From: Paratrimastix pyriformis
Lineage: Eukaryota; Preaxostyla; Paratrimastigidae
Reading direction: 5' to 3'
DNA length: 64,000 bases
NCBI GenBank assembly: GCA_027972325.1
Contig: JAPMOS010000061.1
Location: 164,644 to 228,643 of the forward strand
Shown here in pieces: positions 22,638-35,100 of the stretch. Each line of letters begins with the position of its first letter. Position 1 is the first letter of the stretch. The translations under genes were made by a program, and so were the position numbers. The notes beneath the pieces were generated by a model. It was not told the origin of the DNA. It worked only from the letters and a program-made list of their open reading frames with translations, and made no database searches.

Positions 22638-22718
22638 GTCTGCTCGCCGAAGCCGGCGGGTCGATATTGGACAACGGCGCTATAGCCAGGCCGGTCAAAG
22701 CGGACGGAAGTTTGCTGT

Positions 22719-24903
22719 GTGTTGGGGAACAAAGCGGCGGGAGTGACAGTGATGGAAACCGCAGGCGCAAACACTCCAGTACTGTCTGTTCTCCTGTGTT
22801 TGAAACGGATCATCTGGCATTCTTGTGGTGTATCTTTAGATGGGGGGCTCGCGCGTCTTCTCCGCCTTGATTTGGGGCAGGATTTCGCCACAATAAAACA
22901 GACTATTGCTTCGCATTTCAACGTCGCCCTGGTTTCAATCTCATTCTCGGTCACTTCGTATGGCGAGAAACCGGTGCCAACAGAACTTGACGCCGATACG
23001 TTGCCGCTTGCGCGGCTTGAACCTCGTTTAGTGTTCTACGCTACTTCAGGTCACTTGCTGGCTCATTGCGCGGTATCGACTCATCGTCCCTCCTCACAGG
23101 CTCTGAGGAATTGGAGCAGCTCAATCAACGTGGTCTGCCTCCCGCGCGTGATTCCATAAAACAACAGCAACCCACTCCGTCACCGTCTTACAAATTCTTG
23201 ATTTCATCCCTGACCACAAAAAAATAACATCCTCCCCCCTCCCCTCCCTCCCCCACACACCCCGCGCAGGGCTCGCCGCTGTCCTTGAAAGAGCATCTTT
23301 GGACCTTGGATCCGCATCAGACTTCGGCCGTCACTCCGTCGAGTCTCTGCCACGTCTCCACTGTGCCTTCGGGGTCACCCGGTTCGGCCGGCTCCCGTTC
23401 CCTCCGCAACTCGGCCACCGCGCCTTCTTGCAATTTATGCAGGAGTTCGACGGGCCGCTTGACCCGGATTACTCTCTCAGCCCCATCCTGGCAGACCTTT
23501 CGCAATGCCTTGCGGACGCCGCCAGGACGGACTGCGACGAACGCACGCTGACTTCATCAGCATCCGACCTGTTGGCCCGGCTTCTTGGGGTCCCGCCCGC
23601 GTCTCTTGGGCCGAGGCCAGTGCCCGGACACAGGGACAGCCAGTGCGACCTGGCATATGTCTCAGGCCCCGCCGCGTATCCCCTGCTGATCACGGTGGTG
23701 AAAAAGAAGCTCGATGGCGATGCACTCTGCGAATTGGGTGCCTACTACGCCCAAATGTGGGCCGACCGGCCCCTGGCCTGCTGTCCCAGCTTCCTGCTCC
23801 AATGGGTGGGCTCGTACTTCGCCGTCGTCGCGGCCATGGCGACGCCTGATGGAATCTGGATTGAGGAGATGACTCCGTTCGTCGGGGTGATGTTCTATCA
23901 CAACCCGGCCTCCAGCCTGGTCGCTTTGAAGCTGTTTTCGGCCTTACGCCACTCCTTGAAGCTTGAAGACGCTCGCAGACTCGGTTCCCACGCCGCAGTT
24001 GCCCGCGATCGGGCGCCCTTCTTCGACCATCGGCAACCCGATCGAGCAGCGCTTCCCCTTCTTCTTCGCCCCGCAGTTGGGCCTGCACATCAATGAGCAG
24101 ATCGCGGAGTCGCTCTGCTTTCGGGCCCACCAACTGGTAGCGGTCTGTCCAGCTGGCTGCATCCGATGCACACCTCAGATTCCATTCGCGCTCCGTCCCC
24201 AGGAACCCATGCGACATTCCGAGCAGCGATCCATCCCCGTCATGGTCAAGGTTGTCTTTGGCCACTACGGCATTGAAGCGCACCAAATCCTCTCCGATGC
24301 CGGCCTGGCCCCCGCCCTCCTCGCCTGCTACGAGTTGCCTTCGTTGCGTCCGCTGTTTCTCCGGGCCGCCCCGAGTCCACAGCCCGAGTCGGATGGCGAA
24401 TGGACCGATGAAGGTTGTTCCTCCACCACCTCCACTGCCTCCACCATCGTCGAGAACACAGTTACCGCCACTGCGGCCACCACCCCCACCACAAGCAGCT
24501 CACTCCGGCCATTCCTGATGTTGCCGAAGCCACTGCCGCCACCACGCGAGCCAGGGCAGTGCTGGTGATCATGGAGGACATACCAGATTTTCGGCGGTGG
24601 AAGACGTGCACTCCTGAGGAGCGGAGATCGCTCGTACCGGAGCTCTCTCGTGCTGTCCGCCTGCTCCACGGTCGCACGCCCCCCATTGTGCACGGTGACC
24701 TTCGAAGTCGCAACGTGGGAGCCATCCGAGATGCGGGCGGCCTCCTTCATCTCAAGGTGGTGGACTTCGACTGGGCGGATCGGGTGCTCGCTGCGCGGTA
24801 TCCGCTCGACCTCAATCCGGGCGTCGCGTGGCCAGTCGAGGCGCCGGAGGGAGCCCCCATTCTGACGGAACACGACAATTACTGGGTCGGACAGCTCCAC
24901 TGA
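22719..24903 (+). pseudogene. Crinkler-type (CRN) protein: ubiquitin-like header and C-terminal kinase domain, frame interrupted
   Basis: The first exon from 22719 (or 22752) has a header-like segment (LLRLDLGQDFATIKQTIASHF). An intron of about 220 bases (donor near 23050, acceptor at 23270) leads to a long middle domain (GHRAFLQFMQEFDGPLDPDY, CELGAYYAQMWADRPLACC, FVGVMFYHNPASSLVALKLF). The C-terminal segment from about 24570 is kinase-like: VHGDLRSRNVG is the catalytic loop and KVVDFDWADR the metal-binding motif, followed by YPLDLNPGVAWPV. HGDLR-x2-N plus DFDWA is characteristic of CRN kinases. A 7-base tandem duplication CTTGAAG at 23955-23968 shifts the frame, and a second shift or short intron is needed near 24490-24560. 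CRN proteins are thought to act inside target cells or in conflict between organisms; the role here is unknown. It lies between two F-box/LRR copies, divergent from the first. Confidence 0.66.
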
Positions 24904-25092
24904 GGGGGCGTGGCCAGTCGAGGCGCCGGACCGGAGCCCCTCTGGTGAACCTCGCGACCACCACCCGCTTCCGGCGGGCGAGGCGGAAGACATGGACGCA
25001 GCGGAGACGGCAGACGCCGACAACCGACGGAGCCTCCCATAAAATGGAATCTGTGAAAGAAATAAAATGACTCCCTCCAGGTGGGTGGGCAG

Positions 25093-25552
25093 TTAGCTTT
25101 TTTTTTCTTGGGGGGGGGGGGGGGGGGGGGCCGCGGGGTGGAAGAGGCTCCAAAAACAAAAAAGAGAAGAGTATTTAGCAAGAGTCGCAGAAACGAAACG
25201 ACGATCGCTTGGAGTGGGGAATCCTCCTGAAGCTGTTATTCGGTACAGCAGATATACCTCGAGACATGACTTGCCTTCGGCGAAGTCGACGAAGAAGTGG
25301 CAACTGCGCTGCTTGGCCCGCTCCCGCTCCAGATCGGCCATGGACCTGCATGTGAGATGCATTTGTTAAAGGCACGAGATATGCCAAACAAAAGGGAGGC
25401 GCGGTGTTAAACAAAAAGTGAGGTGGGTGGCGGCAGAGGGCAGCGAGGCAAGAAGCCTTCATGGCCGCCTGCACCCTCGGTCCATCTCCACCGCCCCGCC
25501 GCCACATCACCACTAGCAAGCATCAGACAGAGACAGACAGACAAACAGAACT

Positions 25553-25593
<41 letters not shown>

Positions 25594-28500
25594 ATGACCA
25601 GAACGCAACCAGAGGGCGCCACGAATCACATCAACACAGACAAATAGGCCCAACAGGATCGCAGACCCCTGCCCCTCCGTGGCCAGAACGAAAGACTCCT
25701 CCGTCCGCTTCAGCATCTCGTTGCAGAGGCGCGCGGCCTCGGCGGCCTCGGCATCGTCATCATCATCATTGTATGTTGGCTTCCGTTTGGGGCGATAGCG
25801 TCGGAACCTCAGATCATGTCGCAACTTGTCCGTGTCGAAGGCCGCCGCGTCAGTGGGGGCCTCTTCAGGCTCCGGGGCGGATCCGAGGCAGACAGGCAGC
25901 GGGACCAATTCGGCCGGGGGGCACTCGTCGACCACGGAAGGCGTCGACGAGCAGACGATCCATGAGGGCGGGACGAAGGGACCGCGCTTGTTGGAGGACA
26001 CCCGCTGTGGACGGGACGCAGGGGGGAGAGAAAGAGCATAAGGTTGGGGTATGGAATACATACGTCCACCACATCCGCACTTCAGCTGCGGCAGCATCGT
26101 GGACAGCTGAGACAAGCAGCGCACAGCATCCAACTCACTCCGACCTACCGTCCGAGTATGTTAAACAGACACGCACCCTGTGCAGATCCCGTCAGACGTG
26201 GAAGCGGACGGACCGCAGTGGGGGGCGGGGGTGCTGGGATTGGCGAGTCCCACGTGATGTCCCACTGCGGGTCGTACACCGCGTCCGGATCCACAGCGCC
26301 TGGACCGAGGAGAGGAGGTGAAGGGTGAGGACATCGTGCCTGCATGACCCCATCGTTCAGATTTGCGTTAAACTGTGGTGGTGGGAAATGGGGACGAACA
26401 AAACCGTTGATTTCACTCGCAGTGAACAAATGTACCGCAGGCCAACCGACCGGTGACAGCCCGATGCGGCCTCTGCTCGCGGGTGGCCTGGCCGATGACC
26501 CAGGGCTGCTGGCTGGTCTCTGCGCACACGGAATAACGCGACTCCCAGCTTTGGCCGTAGCCCCGGGCGCGGAGGGACAGCGGCTGGCTGCTCACTGTGG
26601 GCGGACGGAAGCGAGTGAGCACGGGGGGGAAGGGTGGTGGAGGTGGCGATGAAGGCCAAAAATGCACTAGCAGGAAGACAGCATGAGTGTCAGGTGGACG
26701 TGGCTCGGCCATTCCGTGTGCTGTTCCTGCTGTTTCCATCCCGTTCCGTTCGTGGCGGGGTGTTTTCGTTTGTACTCTGTCTGGCCATACCTTGTATGCA
26801 TTAATGCTTCCCCATACAGGCGCAGAAACAGACCGGCAGCCTTGACCGCCTTGAGGGCCCGCTGTTCCTTCTGGAGGCTGAGCATGGCATCGATCAGCAT
26901 GCCCTGCATGGGCCGGGACAAGAAGCAGTGCCGAAGGACCAGTCCCCGCAGGGCCCCCACGGGGCGGGGTGGCTACACCCACCAGGGAGGATGAGGAATG
27001 ATGAGCCAGTCATGTTTTTGTTGTTGTTGTTGCGATTGTTAAAGTTTCTGCCTGTGTCCACCCTCCGGGTCAACAGCAACACAAACACAAAGTCGCACGC
27101 ATATGCACACGTGCGCACGAGCGTGCGTGCTCACCAACTCCTTCAGGTCCACGCACGTGAAGACACGCACAGTCACAGCAACGCACGCCGTCCCAGACCA
27201 ACTCCTTGAGATCGCTCTCCACCGCCTCGTGCGGGGCAGGCAGGGGCAATGTCTCGTGTCGATAGCGCCCAATGGCATCCCGGCTGCGGGGGAACGTCCC
27301 GCTGGGTACGTAGGGTCTGGTCAGGCTCTCGAGCCAGTGCAGAAGGTGCACGGCCTCCTCGTCGCCGAGCGAACAGTGCGACAGGTCGAGCACGTCAAGC
27401 CGGCGCATGAGTGGGGAGTCGGAGAGGAAGGGAAGCAGGGAGTCGACGTTCTCGTAGTTGCAGAAACCGAGGCGGCGAAGGTGGGGCAGGGGGCCTGGTG
27501 CGGTTGGGGGGGGGGGGGGGGGGGGGGGCGAGAAATGAAAGGGGATATGAGTGGCGGAGAATAGAGTGGGCCCCCATCGTTCGGTGCCAGGCGTCATCGC
27601 CATCACAAGTGCGATCAAGATCATCGCTCATCATATTAAACTGCGTCCATTCGTCACGGACCAGGTTTCACCTCGGGCTCGTCCATCATCAGCAAGGCCC
27701 GAAAGTCGTCGTTACAGATGCGACATCCGTAATCCGGGGTGCCCAGCCACAGCTCCAGGCGGGTCAGGGCGGGGAAACCGCCCTCTGCGCCGGAGAGTTG
27801 CGATGGAGGGTGCGGGTGGTGACGGAATGGAGGATTAACACGAGACGCATTTCGCAATGATCCAACCGCGCCCTCATGCGCTGCGCACGCACAGAGACGG
27901 AGGTGCATGCCCAGACACGACACGTATTCGTCACAGACGCAGATGCCAGGCGGCGCAGGGTGGCGAGTGTCGTGATGCCGAATCACGCACACAGACACGC
28001 ATAACGGACGGTGCAGGGTGACGATGGTATTGGGGCCGATGCAAGAGCCCTCGATGGTGAGGGAGGTCAGATCGGAGCCACCCGGGACCCAGTCGATCGA
28101 ACAATCGTTACCCCGGATTCGCAGAGTGCGCAGCTGCCGCATCCGATCGAGCATCGCCGTCGGGCGGTCGGCCTGCATGTGGGTCACTTGAACCTGCGCC
28201 ATCCCCATATGGTGATGATGGTACTTACAATGAAAAGCAAACCAATCGGGATGTCGGAAAGATGGGCCGACGGATGGAGATGAAAGAGGATGGCGGGCAG
28301 AGATAGGGGCGGATGAACTCGGAGTGGTTGCGATCAGCAGGAGGGCAGAGACGGAGTCGCGTGGGGCGTCGCCCAGACATCGTCATAGCTCGTATCGCCC
28401 ACGAAGAGGTGCGCCAGTGAAGGGTAAGAGTCGCTGCGGATGCGGAGCGGAGAGACGGGAGGAAACGATGACAGGGGGAACAGAGGAGGTGCTTGCAAGG

Positions 28501-29667
28501 ATCGGGCCCGAATCCCCGACCGGAGTGGCGGCGGTGAACCGGAAAGGGGGAGGACTATGGGAATGAGTGTTTGTTGGGACAGTTTGGGTGGCGGTGGTGA
28601 TGACTGTGCGCCTGCCTTGATCACAAGAAGGGGCCCTTTCACAAACAGACCTGTGCTCGGCCAGGCAGTCATACACGCACTGGTAGGAATTGAAGACCCC
28701 GAAGTCGCCCAGGATGAGGGTCTGGATCTGCAGCGACCACCAGGTCATGGGCAGGCACTTCGCCAGCTGCATGCAGATGTTGTCTGTGACAGATGGATGT
28801 GGCTGGTGAGCATGTGCACACATGGGTCCCAATCAGTACCGTGGCATGCGCATGTGGTGGATGTTACGTGCAACACGCTGACAGACCGGTATCACCCCGG
28901 CGCTGGTCCTCCGGCACCGTGGCGCCCATGTCGCCGAAGCGGCCCGAGAGTCGCAAAGGAGCGCGCGGATTGAACGGTTTGACCCGGGCCTGAGCCCCGG
29001 TCTTGGCCCAGAGGGCGTTGGCCACAGGGGAAAGGTCATCGGAGGTGGTGGTGGCAGTGACAGTGGCGGTGGTGATAGTCTCCTCTGGCGCTTCAGGGGG
29101 GGTGATGTTCTGCTCGGCCAGGGATTTGGTGGCCTGGGCGGCTGGGACGTTGGCATAGGAGACCATAAAACGAACAGAGGCCAGCGCGACATTCTGATCG
29201 TACGTGCCAGACTCGTCAGCGGAGTAGTCTGCGGAGAGAGGGAGAAATTGCGGTTGGTGGATTGAATTGGACGACGGGAGAGATGTGATGCAGACCCGGA
29301 ACGAAATGTTGCACCCCGTTCCCGACGAAGATCATCTCGGAGTTTTCTTCTTCCCACAGCATCTGCCAGAGGTCGCGTTTTCGCATGTCGGGGGACTAGG
29401 AGCGGCGGGCGGGCAGGATGATGATATGTGATGAGAGGGGCTGCGAGAACGTGGGCAGACGGAAGACATCAACAAGTGAAATTGCTCGCGATAATGCACC
29501 CACAGGATACCCTTCCACACTTCATCCCGTTTGGACAGCCGGGACAGGAACGTATTGACGCGGGCGATGTTCAGGACCACATCAACGGGGGGCACGAAAC
29601 AGATGATTTTGGCGACCAGAACAGGCGGCAAAGAGAGGAGGGGAAAGGGGTGGTCCGCCTTTGGCAT
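25093..29667 (-). CDS. F-box/leucine-rich-repeat protein, copy 2
   Basis: Nearly the same protein as copy 1. The start is at 29667 with an identical F-box (LPPVLVAKIICFVPPVDVVL). Exons then encode ALASVRFMVSYANVPAAQAT, MQLAKCLPMTWWSLQIQTL, LAHLFVGDTSYDDV, VQVTHMQADRPTAMLDRMRQ, GGFPALTRLELWLGTPDYG, LDVLDLSHCSLGDEEAVHLL, LRGLVLRHCFLSRPMQGML, DPDAVYDPQWDITWDSP, PPSWIVCSSTPSVVDECP and SMADLERERAKQRSC. Junctions keep frame where checked, for example the GTCTGT donor before DNICMQLAKC and the GCGCAG acceptor before VQVTHMQAD. Near 25255 a small deletion relative to copy 1 (where the end is GYICCTE-like) moves the frame, so the protein runs on to a stop at 25093. It is probably an SCF adaptor; copies 1 and 2 are recent paralogues around the CRN gene. 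Confidence 0.7.
25555..25593. repeat. C39 homopolymer
   Basis: The longest homopolymer in the window, in the 3' part of F-box/LRR copy 2. Copy 1 has no such tract at the matching intron (about 17560-17780), so it arose after the duplication. Confidence 0.9.
27506..27528. repeat. G23 homopolymer
   Basis: Poly-C in the transcript of F-box/LRR copy 2, a few bases upstream of the acceptor of the exon encoding LPHLRRLGFCNYENV. Copy 1 has only G6 at the same place. Confidence 0.86.
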
Positions 29668-29780
29668 GCTTCTGCTCGCCGAAGCCGGCGGGTGGGTCGA
29701 TATTGGACAACGGCGCTAGCCGCAGGCCGGACAGCGCTCTTCGGCTCATTCCTGCGATATTTCTCCCAATTCAGACAGTT

Positions 29781-29976
29781 TCGTGTTAATGCAGCCTCGG
29801 AGGAAGCTAACTATCAAAATTATACAAGAGAATTTCGCTCCTCCTTCCCTTTCCCAGTTCCACCTCATTATCACCTGCACGCTCACGCCTCATCAGTCAG
29901 TCTCTCCAGCGCTGGGCCAGGCGTGACCCCAGGCACCGTTGTCCCGCTTGGTCAGTCTGTCACCATCCTCGGTTGA
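29781..29976 (+). repeat. Dispersed repeat, copy 3 (diverged)
   Basis: Begins with a diverged copy of the 33-base motif (29781-29813; the outer parts TCGTGTTAATGCAGCCTCG and GCTAACTA are exact). It ends with CGCTTGGTCAGTCTGTCACC, corresponding to the end of copy 1. It lies about 190 bases upstream of the surface-protein start codon, as copy 1 lies next to CSE1. Confidence 0.6.
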
Positions 29977-30167
29977 TTGGGTTTTGGTGAAAGGTCTGCA
30001 TTCGTACGTTCGATTATTACAACTGCCGACACTGCAACCGCGACATATGAACATTCTTTCATCTGTTGACACCGGAATTTCCCGACCATTGTTTGCCGGC
30101 GGACGGTAGTTTCTTCGCGAAAATGGAGGGGTTTCAACCCAGGCAAGCCAGGCAGACAATCGGCAAC

Positions 30168-32102
30168 ATGAAGCTATTGAAGGTTCTTGGGGTCTTCCTT
30201 AGCCTCGCTTTTTTTCTGCCGTCATCCGTATGGGGAATTCGTCCATTCATCCCTTCTTCGGCCTCGGCCTCGGTCGTGAATGCTGGTCTGCGGGCACAGC
30301 ATCTTCCCTCCCTCTTTTTTCTCCATTTGCGCACCACATGGGTGGGTCAGTGTGTCCTCAAAAATGAATGGAAGGGTTCGAGAGGAAAAACCCCACCAGA
30401 TCAGCTCTCGTTATTTGTGACCTGAGCTCGGGTTTTTCCCAGTCGTGTTGCTTGTCACCTCACGATCACGAGGCTAGACAGGCTGAGCGTGGGCACCCAC
30501 AACTTGTTCACACTCACCTTCACCCTCCCTCTCCTTCTTCCCCCGTGCAGGCACACACACAGAGCTTTACGCTCCCTTGTGTACCTTCCAAGCTCCTGCT
30601 TCCATCATTGCCGGTGCGGACCTGATCATTACTTATATCGGTCGGGACGCTGACAACAACACCGTCCCTTGCACCCCCACCAACATGGCCACCAATTTCA
30701 CCTTCACACTGGACGACACGGATGTCACGGCGCTCGTCTGGGGATGCAACGGATCCCTGTTCATGGCTTCTTTCGTCCCCGCCCCGGGGGAGCATCATCG
30801 ATTGGGTATGCCGGGGGCGAATCAGACGGTCACGGTCGCACTCGGTCCGTCGTAATCAATCTGTGAAGAACCATCACCTCATCCGAGCGAATTCCTCCTT
30901 AGATATTTCGCCTGCTGACAGAGCGGTGCGCTCGGTCTCCGAGGTGATGGCGGGGAAGGACTTCTTTGCCACCATCGACGCCAGGACATCAGCAGGCGCC
31001 CCAGTGTCGTGTACCGGGGCCGCAGCCAGCACTACTTTTGACATACGCATGAATGACACCAAACCCAGCGTCAAGTGGCATTGTTCCTTCGGTCCGCTGG
31101 GGCGGGGCGTCCCCTGTCTCTCTCCCCCCCCACATGACGCGCCCCTTCCTCCTTCCTTGTTCTCTTCACATTTTTGATCTGCCTGTTCTCCGTTCTTTCT
31201 TCTTTCAGGCGGCTTCCGCACGACAGGCAGCAGCGGAAGGCCTTATGACCCTTTGACTGCGAACATCACCGGCTTCTCGGCAGAGCCGCCCACAGCTTCC
31301 AGTCCCATGTACATTTACGTCATGTGCGGGGGCCCAGATTATCTTGATTTTCTTTTGATTCGAGACGGTGCACTCAATTGGACCACCGTTGTCTGTGGCC
31401 CGCCACATCACATCCGTGTCAATCATTTTGTTTTTGTCGTTCTCATAGGACCGAACGATTTCACTCGTGGGATGGACGCGCATCGTGCTCCCACCGATCG
31501 GAAAGGTGACTGGCCTGAAACTTCAAACGATCTGTCAGCCAAAAGTTGCCATTGGCGAGATCGGGTTCCTCAACGGGAGCACCGAGGTGCCCTGGTTCAG
31601 CGGGACGGGGCTCCTCCCGGCCGGGTTCATGCCCAGGTCCGAAATCTTGGTCAAGTGTCGGAAAGGATGTCTTGTTTCTCGGTAGTGCCAATTTGATGCC
31701 CTTCGGGCCATTGGACTATGCTGATCCATTTTTGGCCACGCCACAACCACCCTCGACCATCCTGCAATGGGTGGCCTTTTGGCAACCCATCGTGGCGGGC
31801 CGTTGGACGATGACCGCACGCTCTCTCGACGAGCTTGACTCCGTGGGGACCAGCTCTATCGTCACCGTCAATCCAGTTCCCATTTGTTGGCCAACGCCAC
31901 CCTCACCTGCCTCTTTTTGGCAGAGCCAATCGACAGTTGGCACTGTTTGCTGTCAGTCCCACCTTCCGGGCGGGTCGGACTCCCGTTGTCGATCCAGATC
32001 ATGAGCCGTGACCGCTGGTCCGTCTTTGTGTGCCTGTACGTGTGGACCGAACATCCAAAAATGCACGGCGGGTGACCCAAAGTCTTGCCTTTCCACCCCC
32101 CC

Positions 32103-32133
<31 letters not shown>

Positions 32134-35100
32134 ACATCTCGCTCTCCGGCTCTCTGGTGCTCCTGTCTTGCCTAATGCCTGGGACCCTTTGACGACATCT
32201 ACTAACCCCCCTTCTGTATCCGCAGGGATAACGTGGTTCCCTGCACCCCGGCTCTCCTCCTCACGGAGGGCTTTGGAATCCGCTGGGACGATGTGCCCGA
32301 TGTGACCTCCGTGACATGGTCGTGTGCGCTTGACCAAGACCCGGCCCCCGTCGTGGGCACCATGACGCCGACACCGTCTATGGCCGGACCCCACATGGTC
32401 AGGCCAAAGATGCGGGACGGCTCTATGATCCGAACGGCCACATTGTCGATTGCATGTCTGTATGATCAGAGAGCGGACGGAGTGGGAATGGAGCGGACCA
32501 TGCAATTCCGGGCTAGAATTGACCCATCGCATTCCCAGATGCCGCACCACAGATGAGCAACCTCACCGCTTCGCCCAGCTTCGTGCTTGGCCAGCCCTAC
32601 ACGGCCATCATCGAGGCCCGCGACCCTGCTGGGAACTCGATTGGCTGCAGCCCTGCATTCTTGCAACTGCATATGTTGTCTATTCAGTGGGATGGCGCGG
32701 CACCCTGGGGCGGAGTCAGCTGGGCGTGCAACACCTCGGTGAGTCCGGCCCTCTTTGTGGCGACTGTGACCCCAGTCGTGGCCGGCGTCCATCGGTTCAC
32801 CGTCTCGTTTTCCGGCGAGGTGGACACCCTTGATTTGGTGGTCGAGGGACCACTGCCCGGTCTGTGACTCCCCCGAAGTCTGTGACTTTGGCTGAACACT
32901 ACTGTGTCTGTAGAGATCTCGGCCCTGAACAGCACTGCGCGCTTATTGAACACCACCCAGGCGGGGCAGCCCTGGTATGCCATCATTCAGGCCAAGACCT
33001 CAGCCGGCGCGGAAGTTGGATGCTCGCCCTCCTCGGCTGCGAACACCTTTGACATCCTCTGGAACGGAACCGCGCCGCGCGGGATCTCGTGGAAGTGCAC
33101 ATTTGGTCTGTTTCAAGGGCCCGGCCTTATTTCTTGAGTTCTGATTCGTCTCTGCGTCTAGGCGGATACCGTTCCATCTATGATTACTACCAGTCGATGA
33201 CCGTGCAAGGCGGGTACCTGCGAGGGCCCACTTCTTCCAGCCCGTTGTACGCCTACATGATGTGGGCTCCGGTTTACGCCGGCTGGAAACCCTCCATCAC
33301 AGTCCAGTTGTGGGACTGTTCGGCAACGCCTTCGCTCAGTCAATATACAGTCTGTCCAACAATAAACTAGCCACCCATAATTTTTTGGTTCCCCGGGCAA
33401 GAGGGGTCCCGGGCTCCGGGGGGCCCCTTGCATTATGCTCAGTGCTCCGCCCTGCCTCAGGTCTGCCATCCACCTCCCCCCAAACGCCTACCCACACCGA
33501 GCACAGGATTGATTTTTTTCATGCCTCGACTTTCTGCCCTCGATCGAGCCCGAGTCGCGGTTTTTGTGCAGCAGGGGCGCACCCGCACCTCGGTGGCAGC
33601 CGAATTGGGAGTGAACCGGCACACTGTCTCACGCTGGGCGGTGCGGGTTGGCACCGGCCAACCGTTGGCGGACAAGGCTCATCTTGGTCGGACAAGGGCC
33701 ACCACCCCGCCCACTGACCGGAAGATGATTTCCCTCTCCATGTCCCCGGCCAAGCCCTCCCTGCGGTCCATTGCTGCACAAGTGAAGACTACGAAGGGCA
33801 CTCACCCCTCCCATGAGACTGTTCGCTCGCGCCTCTTCACCGTGGGCCTGCGCTGGGGGGGCAATCCGAAGAAACCCACCCTGACCCCGGCCATCATGAA
33901 GAAACGGTTCGCCTTTGCCTGTGCCAACCTGCACCGTGACTGGAGCTGAGTGCTGTTTTCTGACGAGTGCACCGCCCGCCTGCATGCACAAGCCACGAAG
34001 AGTTGGGGCTACCCTGGGAAGCGCAAGCCCGTCCTCACTGTGAAGCATCCGGCCAAGATTAACCTCCACGGTTGCTTCGGTCAGGGTGGATGGGGACGCC
34101 TGTTCTCCTTCCAGGAGAACCTCACTGGCCCCCTCATGGCCCGGATTGTGACTGATGAGCTTGTGCCTCTGCCCTCGAGGTGTGTGTTGAGGGCCCCGAG
34201 GGCCGGGTGCTGCATGACAACGATCCCAAGTACCGGTCCCACTTGGTGACGGACCGTGTCGCTGAGGAGAACTTGACCGACATCGGGCTACCCCCCCAGA
34301 GCCCCGACCTCAACCCGATGGAAAACGTGTGGGCACTCCTCAAGAGGAAGCTGCTTGAACGCCACCCCGAAACGCTCGCTGGATTGATCCGGGTGCTCAA
34401 GGCCGAGTGGGCCACCATGGACGCCGACCTCCCCGAAAAGTTGGCCAACTCGATGCCCGACCGACTTCGTGCCGTCATTCGGGCCCACGGTGGCCACACC
34501 AAATACTAAGTGGATGGGTGGAGTCCTTGTGGTGTTGTGCATGCGTGGCACTCAGAAAAATCCCCGGCTCCCTCTTGGTGCACTCGCTCTGACATGAAAA
34601 GGAGTGGCTCGTTTATTGTTGGACATACTGTAACGTCTGTCCCCCCCCCCCCCCCCCCCCCAATCACTCACACTCTTTTCGCTGGCAGTGGGGGGCCCCT
34701 GACCCTCTGGTCTGGACCCGCCGGGAGATTGTGCCTCCTGGTGGATGCGTGTCAAAGCTCGTGATCGACTCCGACGTCTTTTTTGGCCGGATGGCCTTCG
34801 GCGAGCTCGGATTTCTCGATGGGACCACCGAGGTGCCCTGGTTCAGGGGAACCGGGCTCCTTCCGGACGGCATCAAGCTCATGTCTGGCCCCCCAGATCC
34901 TCCACCAAAATCCTCCGCCACCCCCACCGCCAACAACAACAAGCTCAATGCTCACCATTTGGCATACAACAGCTTCTCCGATGGATCTGGAACTTGGGAT
35001 GCATTTGGGCCGGCCGACTGGGCCAACCCCTTCGCAGCCAGCCTGCATCCGGTCAATTACACCCAGCAATGGATCGCAGGCTGGATCCCCACCTCGGGTG

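Larger units (their letters stand above)
33348..34630 (+). mobile_element. Tc1/mariner element (1283 bases) inside a surface-protein intron
   Basis: Terminal inverted repeats of at least 27 bases lie at 33348-33374 and 34604-34630, with 25 of 27 bases matching. Both start CAGT at the outer end, and TA dinucleotides flank both ends (33346-33347, 34631-34632), the classic Tc1/mariner target duplication. The element lies in the host intron read as 33302-34688, whose host part is only about 100 bases. It carries one transposase frame, listed separately. Confidence 0.92.

Noticed and set aside
33302-34688. Fusion of the transposase to the surface protein
   Set aside because: The element has its own terminal repeats and TA duplication, its frame is broken, and host exons on both sides fit a normal intron without it.
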